Of a stretch of 31,136 bases of DNA, positions 26,242 through 31,136 are shown in pieces. Source of the stretch: Flavobacterium sp. (GTDB lineage Bacteria; Bacteroidota; Bacteroidia; Flavobacteriales; Flavobacteriaceae). The notes beneath the pieces were generated by a model. It saw nothing but the letters and a program-made list of their open reading frames with translations. It was not told the origin of the DNA and searched no databases. Both the position numbers and the translations under genes were made by a program. Numbering within the stretch: position 1 is the stretch's first letter; every line of letters begins with the position of its first letter. The stretch lies in NCBI GenBank assembly GCA_030150335.1, contig JASLGC010000073.1:1-31136 (forward strand), read 5' to 3'.

Positions 26242-26793
26242 CTATTTGTTTATGTTGTAAGAAGCTAATAAATCATCATATTCTTTCGTTCCTCGTCTGT
26301 TTACAGATTCAGATTTTATGATCTCTTGTAGTTTAAGTACACCGTCTAAAATTTGTTCAGGTCTTGGAGGACATCCAGGTACGTAAACATCAACAGGGAT
26401 AACTTTATCAATTCCTTGTAGTACTGAGTAAGTATCAAATATACCACCAGAGCAAGCACAAGCTCCAACAGCGATTACCCATTTAGGCTCTGCCATTTGT
26501 TCGTACACTTGACGCAATATTGGTGCCATTTTTTTAGAAATAGTTCCCATTACCATTAACATATCAGCTTGTCTGGGTGAAAAACTCATACGTTCAGAAC
26601 CAAAACGTGCTACGTCATAAGTTGCAGCCATGGTTGCCATAAATTCAATTCCACAACAAGAAGTTGCGAAAGGAAGTGGCCACATTGAATTAGCTCTCGC
26701 TAATCCTACTACAGAACTTAATTTCGTTGCAAAAAATCCCTCTCCTACATATCCTTCAGGAGCCTCTACTGTATTGTATTTTTTATCGCTCAT
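26242..26793 (-). CDS. nuoB: NADH-quinone oxidoreductase subunit B (cluster N2)
   Basis: A 183-residue subunit carrying the last 4Fe-4S cluster (N2) before quinone. The adjacent ligands C46-C47 are in FATSCCGIEFMA; the others are in VGACACSGGIF and YVPGCPPRPEQ. I chose ATG at 26793, which gives MSDKKYNTVE and a 14-base gap after nuoA with AGAAAGAG before it. An in-frame GTG at 26817 would overlap nuoA by 10 bases and add eight residues; that remains possible. Confidence 0.95.
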   Translation of the reverse strand: MSDKKYNTVEAPEGYVGEGFFATKLSSVVGLARANSMWPLPFATSCCGIEFMATMAATYDVARFGSERMSFSPRQADMLMVMGTISKKMAPILRQVYEQMAEPKWVIAVGACACSGGIFDTYSVLQGIDKVIPVDVYVPGCPPRPEQILDGVLKLQEIIKSESVNRRGTKEYDDLLASYNINK

Positions 26794-26807
26794 CTCTTTC
26801 TGATTTT

Positions 26808-27173
26808 TTAGTCCCACTCGAGACCTTTTTTCTTAAATTCATATAATAATCCTACAAGTAGTAAGAATAAGAAAATTCCCATTTTCATTAATCCATCCCA
26901 TCCTAATTCTTGGAAGTTGATAGCCCATGGGTATAAGAAAATTACTTCTACGTCGAATAAAACGAATAATATAGCTACTAGAAAGTATTTTACATTGAAT
27001 GGGATACGAGCACTACCAAGTGATTCCAATCCACATTCCCAAGTACTATCTTTAATTTTAGAAGATTTTTTCGGTCCTAATTTACCTGATACCCAAATTG
27101 TCATTGAGACAAATCCTGCTGCAAGTACTATTTGCATTAGAATAGGTATAAAATCGAGTTGACTTGACTGCAT
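26808..27173 (-). CDS. nuoA: NADH-quinone oxidoreductase subunit A
   Basis: A 121-residue subunit with three membrane helices. The loop between helices one and two contains the typical STWECGLESLGSARIPFNVKYF with the conserved Cys-Gly and the RxxFxxKYF pattern near the quinone chamber; the second helix has FVLFDVEVIFLYPWA with its conserved acidic residues. First gene of the 14-gene operon, with a strong promoter match 31 bases upstream. Confidence 0.96.
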   Translation of the reverse strand: MQSSQLDFIPILMQIVLAAGFVSMTIWVSGKLGPKKSSKIKDSTWECGLESLGSARIPFNVKYFLVAILFVLFDVEVIFLYPWAINFQELGWDGLMKMGIFLFLLLVGLLYEFKKKGLEWD

Positions 27174-27203
27174 ATGTTAAAGTATTTATATTAATACAAC
27201 ATA

Positions 27204-27234
27204 CAAATATACTGCCGAAGTATTGTATTACAAA
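27204..27234 (-). promoter_or_regulatory. nuoAp: Promoter of the nuo operon
   Basis: On the minus strand TTTG (27231-27234), a 19-base spacer and TATATTTG (27204-27211). Both boxes match the Bacteroidota consensus exactly with ideal spacing. Transcription would begin about 20-25 bases before the nuoA ATG. No other promoter of this quality was seen inside the operon. Confidence 0.7.
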
Positions 27235-27321
27235 GTTTTATAACTCGATGAGCTATAGCAATTAACTTTATATTGGCAATATGTATTTAGATTAATTCTA
27301 ATTAGAAGATAAGAGCATAAA

Positions 27322-27354
27322 AAAAAGCTATTCCTAATATAAGAATAGCTTTTT
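27322..27354. terminator. Terminator after the cold shock gene
   Basis: A 12-bp perfect stem, AAAAAGCTATTC at 27322-27333 and its complement at 27343-27354, loop of 9, followed on the minus strand by a T-run. It ends the cold shock gene before the nuo promoter. Confidence 0.85.
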
Positions 27355-27381
27355 AGTAATTGAAAATTATATATCGTAAAA

Positions 27382-27582
27382 TTAATTTCCTATCACTTCT
27401 ACGTCAATAGCAATCAATCCTTTTTTTCCTTTTTCTTCGTTGTAAGAAACGTGATCACCTTGGCTAACATTTTTTGTTTTTAATCCAGTGATGTGAACAA
27501 AAATGTCTTGTTTTGTAGCTTCGTTAGTTATAAAGCCAAATCCTTTGTCTTCGTTGAAGAACTTAATTACACCTGTATGCAT
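27382..27582 (-). CDS. Cold shock domain protein (CspA family)
   Basis: A 66-residue single OB-fold protein, full length for the family. RNA-binding motifs RNP1 KGFGFI (13-18) and RNP2 DIFVH (26-30) are intact. Such proteins bind single-stranded RNA or DNA and melt RNA structure; many are induced by cold, others are made at all temperatures. The leader appears short (a TATATTTG -7 element is 26 bases upstream), so there is no long cold-responsive 5' leader like that of E. coli cspA; regulation by cold is therefore not shown here. Monocistronic, with its own terminator. Confidence 0.95.
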   Translation of the reverse strand: MHTGVIKFFNEDKGFGFITNEATKQDIFVHITGLKTKNVSQGDHVSYNEEKGKKGLIAIDVEVIGN

Positions 27583-27607
27583 TGTATTGAAATAAATAAA
27601 TTATGTT

Positions 27608-27615
27608 CAAATATA
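27608..27615 (-). promoter_or_regulatory. Putative -7 element for the cold shock gene
   Basis: The minus strand reads TATATTTG, an exact TAnnTTTG match, 26 bases before the ATG. The -33 position lacks a clear TTTG. Confidence 0.45.
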
Positions 27616-27779
27616 ATGTTTGTTTCCAAGTAAATTCAGTTTTTTTCAGTTTTTTTTAAAAAAATGAGTAATTTATTTTTTTTGTTAAAAAGAAGGGGAT
27701 TGAGTTGTTTTGAAGGGTAAAACTGATTTATTGATGTAGAATAAAGGTTTGTGTTGGTTTTTTAGTTTTTTCTCATAAA

Positions 27780-27805
27780 AAAAGCCAGCTAAAAAGCCGG
27801 CTTTT
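27780..27805 (-). terminator. Terminator after accC
   Basis: On the minus strand AAAAGCCGGCT and AGCTGGCTTTT pair over 11 positions with one G-T pair, TTTT loop, then a further T-run. It starts 12 bases after the accC stop and ends the rpmF-accC cluster. Confidence 0.88.
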
Positions 27806-27816
27806 CTAATCTTATT

Positions 27817-29169
27817 TTATTCCTCATTCAATGGTTTCATTACGAACGTATCCATAAATGCAGTAGTGTAATTACCAGCTACATAGTTTGGATCATCCAT
27901 AAGTTGTCTATGGAATGGGATTGTAGTTTTAATTCCTTCAATTACGAATTCATCTAAAGCACGTTTCATTTTGTTGATTGCTTCTTCTCTTGTTTGAGCA
28001 GTTGTAATAATTTTAGCAATCATTGAATCGTAGTTAGGAGGGATAGTATATCCAGAGTAAACGTGGGTATCTAATCTAACTCCATGACCACCTGGTGCAT
28101 GCATTGTAGTAATTTTACCTGGAGCAGGTCTGAAGTCATTAAAAGGGTCTTCAGCGTTAATACGACATTCGATAGCGTGTAATTTAGGGATATAGTTTTT
28201 ACCAGAAATTGGTGTACCTGTAGCCACTAAAATTTGCTCTCTAATTAAATCGTAATCAATTACCTGTTCTGTAATTGTATGTTCAACTTGAATACGAGTG
28301 TTCATTTCCATGAAATAGAAATTTCTATCGCGGTCAACCAAGAATTCGATTGTACCAGCACCTTCGTATTTAATGTATTCAGCAGCTCTTACAGCAGCCT
28401 CACCCATACGTTGACGTAGATCATCTGTCATGAACGGAGATGGGGTCTCCTCTGTTAATTTTTGATGACGTCTTTGAATAGAACAATCACGTTCAGACAA
28501 GTGACATGCTTTACCATATTGGTCACCGATAACTTGGATTTCGATGTGACGAGGATCAACAATAAGTTTTTCCATGTACATACCATCATTTCCAAAAGCG
28601 GCAGCAGCTTCTTGTCTTGCGCTTTCCCATGCTTTTTCAACATCTTCTTCTTTCCAAAGCTCTCTCATTCCTCTACCACCACCACCGGCAGTAGCTTTCA
28701 TCATAACAGGGAAGCCAATTTCTTTAGCTGTTTTCTTAGCGTGTTCTAAAGATTCAATAAGTCCATCAGACCCAGGAACTGTAGGAACACCAGCTTTTTT
28801 CATTGTTTCTTTAGCAGTAGCTTTATCTCCCATTTGTTCAATCATCTCAGGTCCAGCTCCAATGAACTTAACACCGTGTTCTTGACAAATTTTAGAAAAC
28901 TTAGCATTCTCAGCTAAAAAACCATACCCCGGATGAATTGCATCTGCATTTGTAATCTCAGCAGCTGCAATAATATTTGAAATCTTTAAATAAGATAGGT
29001 TACTTGGAGCTGGTCCGATACAAACAGCCTCGTCAGCAAAGCGAACGTGTAAGCTATCTGCATCTGCAGTATAATAAACTGCTACAGTCTTTATGACCAT
29101 TTCTTTACATGTTCTAATAACACGTAGAGCAATTTCACCTCTATTAGCGATTAATATTTTTTTAAACAT
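27817..29169 (-). CDS. accC: Acetyl-CoA carboxylase, biotin carboxylase subunit
   Basis: A 450-residue ATP-grasp enzyme that carboxylates biotin on AccB with bicarbonate and ATP. Motifs in order: KILIANRGEIALRVIRTCKE at the N-terminus, HPGYGFLAENAKFS, the mobile glycine-rich loop MMKATAGGGGRGMR, HIEIQVIGDQYG, ERDCSIQRRHQKLTEETPSP, and FYFMEMNTRIQVEHTITE with the metal/ATP residues. Length is typical of the free subunit, not of a pyruvate or propionyl-CoA carboxylase fusion. It follows accB by 72 bases, a gap holding an inverted repeat. Confidence 0.95.
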   Translation of the reverse strand: MFKKILIANRGEIALRVIRTCKEMVIKTVAVYYTADADSLHVRFADEAVCIGPAPSNLSYLKISNIIAAAEITNADAIHPGYGFLAENAKFSKICQEHGVKFIGAGPEMIEQMGDKATAKETMKKAGVPTVPGSDGLIESLEHAKKTAKEIGFPVMMKATAGGGGRGMRELWKEEDVEKAWESARQEAAAAFGNDGMYMEKLIVDPRHIEIQVIGDQYGKACHLSERDCSIQRRHQKLTEETPSPFMTDDLRQRMGEAAVRAAEYIKYEGAGTIEFLVDRDRNFYFMEMNTRIQVEHTITEQVIDYDLIREQILVATGTPISGKNYIPKLHAIECRINAEDPFNDFRPAPGKITTMHAPGGHGVRLDTHVYSGYTIPPNYDSMIAKIITTAQTREEAINKMKRALDEFVIEGIKTTIPFHRQLMDDPNYVAGNYTTAFMDTFVMKPLNEE

Positions 29170-29200
29170 CTCTTGAAACTTTAATTTTTACTCTAGTTAG

Positions 29201-29221
29201 TTCGTTCTACAAGAGAACGAA
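29201..29221. repeat. Perfect inverted repeat between accB and accC
   Basis: TTCGTTCT and AGAACGAA, 8 bp each with a 5-base spacer, lie in the 72-base accB-accC gap, 32 bases before the accC start. No T-run follows on either strand, so it is not a simple terminator. It could be an RNA hairpin that sets the ratio of AccB to AccC, or an operator. Confidence 0.5.
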
Positions 29222-29241
29222 AGTTTGTTTTGAAAAATTTC

Positions 29242-29727
29242 TTAAGATGGATCAACCAAGAATAAAGGTTGGTCAAATTCTACTGGAGAAGCATCGTCAA
29301 CTAATACTTTAACGATTTTTCCTGAAATTTCAGATTCGATTTCGTTGAATAATTTCATTGCTTCAATTACACAAACTACATCTCCTGTTTTGATTGTTTT
29401 ACCTACTTCAGCAAACGGCTCTTTGTCTGGAGCTGGTTTTCTGTAGAAAGTACCAATGATAGGGGATTTGATAGTTATGAATTTTGAATCTTCATCTGCT
29501 TTAGCTTCAGTAGCAACAGGAGCAGCAACAGGGGCAACGCCTTGTTGAGCAACAGGAGCTTGTGCTAAAGCTGATGCTACTGGTACTTGTTGAATGTAAG
29601 TAGTCTCAGTGTTTCCAGTTTCAGTCGTTTTAATGGTGATTTTAAAATCATCCATTTCTAATTTTACTTCTGTAGCACCTGATTTTGCTACGAATTTAAT
29701 TAAATTTTGAATTTCTTTAATATCCAT
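29242..29727 (-). CDS. accB: Biotin carboxyl carrier protein of acetyl-CoA carboxylase
   Basis: A 161-residue carrier. The N-terminal helix region (MDIKEIQNLIKFVAKSG) is followed by an Ala/Pro-rich flexible linker at about residues 47-75, then the biotinyl domain beginning ITIKSPIIGTFYRKPAPD. The biotinylated lysine is K125 in VIEAMKLFNEI. It shuttles the carboxyl group between AccC and the carboxyltransferase. The start is 25 bases after the fabH stop, so the genes are probably cotranscribed. Confidence 0.96.
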   Translation of the reverse strand: MDIKEIQNLIKFVAKSGATEVKLEMDDFKITIKTTETGNTETTYIQQVPVASALAQAPVAQQGVAPVAAPVATEAKADEDSKFITIKSPIIGTFYRKPAPDKEPFAEVGKTIKTGDVVCVIEAMKLFNEIESEISGKIVKVLVDDASPVEFDQPLFLVDPS

Positions 29728-29752
29728 ACCTAATGTATTGGTTAGTTGTTTT

Positions 29753-30751
29753 TTACTCTTTTGTATAAGCCCACTTTAAATAAATAGAACCCCACGTAAA
29801 TCCACCTCCAAAAGTAGCGAAAATAATATTATCTCCTTTTTTTAGTTTGTTTTCGTAATCGCAAAGTAATAGTGGTAAAGTGGCAGATGTTGTATTTCCG
29901 TATCTTTCGATGTTCATTAAAACTTTAGAATCATCTAACCCCATTCTATGAGCGGTAGCATCGATAATTCGTTTGTTCGCTTGATGTGCTGCAAGCCAAG
30001 TTACATCTTCATGTGACAAGTTATTGCGTTGCATGATCTTTTCGCTAACATCAGCCATGTTTGAAACAGCATATTTAAATACTGTTTTTCCATCTTGGAA
30101 AACATAGTGTTGTTTGTTAGCAACAGTTTCTGCACTTGCTGGTAGTATAGAACCACCTGCATCGATTTTTAAGTATTCACGACCGATTCCGTCACTGCGT
30201 AAGTATTCGTCTTGTATTCCTAACCCTTCAGTGTTAGGTTCGAATAATACTGCACCAGCAGCATCTCCAAAAATAATACAAGTTGCACGATCAGTATAAT
30301 CAATAATAGAAGACATTTTATCAGAACCAATCAATAATACTTTTTTGTATTTACCTGATTCTATATAAGCAGAAGCTACAGACATTCCATAAAGGAAACT
30401 TGAGCAAGCTGCTTGTAAGTCAAAAGCAAAAGCATTAGTTGCTCCAATTTTTGTAGCTACATAAACACCTGTAGATGCCACTGGCATATCTGGTGTAGCG
30501 GTAGATAAAATGATTAAATCAATGTCTTTGGGATCGGTACCTGATTTTTGTAGTAAATCTTCGGCAGCTTTTATAGCCATAAAAGAAGCTCCAGCACCAG
30601 GTGCTTTAAGAATTCTTCTTTCCTTGATTCCTGTTCGACTAGTTATCCATTCGTCATTAGTGTCAACCATCTTCTCCAGAAGAGCATTTGTAAGCTTATC
30701 TTCCGGTAGGTAACATCCAACTGCGGTAATGGCTGCATGTATTTTTGTCAT
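29753..30751 (-). CDS. fabH: Beta-ketoacyl-ACP synthase III (KAS III)
   Basis: A 332-residue condensing enzyme that starts fatty acid chains from an acyl-CoA primer and malonyl-ACP. The active-site cysteine is C116 in LQAACSSFLYG; the histidine is in LAAHQANKRI and the asparagine in YGNTTSATLPL. W35 and R39 in NDEWITSRTGI are the CoA-contact residues of the family. I chose ATG at 30751 (MTKIHAAITAVG); an in-frame start at 30784 adds eleven residues with no family match. In this phylum the primer is often branched-chain acyl-CoA, but that is not visible here. No plsX or fabD gene adjoins it in the window. Confidence 0.94.
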   Translation of the reverse strand: MTKIHAAITAVGCYLPEDKLTNALLEKMVDTNDEWITSRTGIKERRILKAPGAGASFMAIKAAEDLLQKSGTDPKDIDLIILSTATPDMPVASTGVYVATKIGATNAFAFDLQAACSSFLYGMSVASAYIESGKYKKVLLIGSDKMSSIIDYTDRATCIIFGDAAGAVLFEPNTEGLGIQDEYLRSDGIGREYLKIDAGGSILPASAETVANKQHYVFQDGKTVFKYAVSNMADVSEKIMQRNNLSHEDVTWLAAHQANKRIIDATAHRMGLDDSKVLMNIERYGNTTSATLPLLLCDYENKLKKGDNIIFATFGGGFTWGSIYLKWAYTKE

Positions 30752-30843
30752 ATGGTATTGCTTTACTTTATAAAAACATTCCAAAAAGAGACGAAAATTA
30801 CAAAAAAAAAACGAATTTTCGGTCTTTCTGAGCTATAAAGTAC

Positions 30844-30870
30844 TTTTTTTGGCTTTATAGGCCAAAAAAA
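30844..30870. repeat. AT-flanked 10-bp inverted repeat beside the rpmF terminator
   Basis: TTTTTTTGGC and GCCAAAAAAA form a perfect 10-bp hairpin with a 7-base loop. On the minus strand its first arm is the T-run of the rpmF terminator, so the two structures share those bases. Confidence 0.55.
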
Positions 30871-30893
30871 AACTCTCACACATTGTGAGAGTT
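30864..30893 (-). terminator. Terminator after rpmF
   Basis: A perfect 10-bp stem, AACTCTCACA and TGTGAGAGTT (30871-30893), 3-base loop, then nine T on the minus strand. It lies 19 bases after the rpmF stop and before fabH, so fabH expression needs read-through or its own promoter. Confidence 0.85.
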
Positions 30894-30912
30894 AATCTGT
30901 ACTTTTCAAAAG

Positions 30913-31110
30913 TTATGCCTCTACTGCAGCTGTCTTGTCTATTACAACTTGTCCTCTGTAGTACATTTTTCCTTCATGCCAGTAAGCTCTGTGGTATAAG
31001 TGAGCTTCTCCTGTTACTGGACAAGTAGCGATAGTTGGAGCTACTGCTTTGTAATGAGTTCTTCTCTTATCTCTTCTTGTTTTCGAGGTTTTTCTCTTAG
31101 GATGTGCCAT
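30913..31110 (-). CDS. rpmF: Large ribosomal subunit protein bL32
   Basis: A 65-residue basic protein starting MAHPKRKTSKTRRDKRRTHY, the classic bL32 N-terminus, followed by TCPVTGEAHLYHRAYW. It has a single cysteine (C30), so the four-cysteine zinc ribbon found in many bL32 proteins is absent: this is a zinc-independent form. It is a structural part of the 50S subunit near the peptide exit region. Its place before fabH and fatty acid genes matches the common rpmF-fab linkage. The upstream neighbour lies outside the window. Confidence 0.96.
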   Translation of the reverse strand: MAHPKRKTSKTRRDKRRTHYKAVAPTIATCPVTGEAHLYHRAYWHEGKMYYRGQVVIDKTAAVEA

Positions 31111-31136
31111 TTTACTATATTATTTATCCGTTAATA

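Noticed and set aside
26794..26817. GTG start for nuoB at 26817
   Set aside because: It needs a rarer start and an overlap with nuoA; the ATG at 26793 has a purine-rich stretch before it. Not fully excluded.
30752..30784. Longer FabH N-terminus from 30784
   Set aside because: The eleven extra residues (MECFYKVKQYH) do not match the family, where the protein begins close to the first beta strand.
1..31136. CRISPR arrays, insertion sequences, tRNA or rRNA genes, defence systems
   Set aside because: No regularly spaced repeats, transposase-like frames, cloverleaf or rRNA segments were recognised by eye; gene content is core metabolism throughout.

Overview
The window is AT-rich DNA from a member of the Bacteroidota, most likely a Flavobacteriaceae (a Myroides-like organism would fit, but the genus cannot be fixed from sequence alone). 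The evidence is the protein types (short NuoG, a 14-gene nuo operon with separate nuoC and nuoD, the rpmF-fabH-accB-accC order, a small Cys-rich protein after FeoB), A-rich regions instead of strong Shine-Dalgarno sites before genes, and repeated matches to the Bacteroidota promoter form TAnnTTTG at -7.

Layout. 1-1751 (-): most of an M13 zinc metallopeptidase lipoprotein, cut by the left edge. 1912-2619 (+): a Sco1/SenC copper-chaperone protein. 2740-5236 (+): a ferrous iron uptake operon, feoA, feoB and a 43-residue Cys-tailed membrane protein. 5266-5304: a shared terminator between converging transcripts. 5303-11601 (-): a complete tryptophan operon trpEGDCFBA, preceded at 11635-11816 by a promoter, a 28-residue leader peptide with three consecutive Trp codons, and an intrinsic terminator, which together form a ribosome-mediated attenuator. 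11901-12839 (-): a PfkB-type sugar kinase. 12996-13787 (-): a lipopolysaccharide-kinase-like protein. 13788-14241: an AT-rich stretch with no supportable gene. 14304-27173 (-): all fourteen genes of respiratory complex I (nuoA to nuoN) behind a near-consensus promoter at 27204-27234. 27382-27582 (-): a cold shock protein. 27817-31110 (-): rpmF, fabH, accB and accC, the start of fatty acid synthesis linked to a ribosomal protein gene.

How the genes work together. The seven trp genes convert chorismate to tryptophan and are packed with gaps of 2-3 nt or overlaps of 4-14 nt, so translation is probably coupled along the messenger; supply is sensed by the leader peptide. The nuo operon makes the proton-pumping NADH:quinone oxidoreductase; the Sco protein probably serves copper delivery to the terminal oxidase, and Feo supplies the iron such respiratory proteins need. 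AccB/AccC and FabH provide and use malonyl units to begin fatty acid chains.

Most of the window is ordinary core metabolism. I found no mobile element, CRISPR array, tRNA or defence locus, and nothing I would defend as a wholly undescribed system. The best signals are the trp leader/attenuator, which is too short for usual gene calling, the short NuoG, and several small hairpins in operon gaps.
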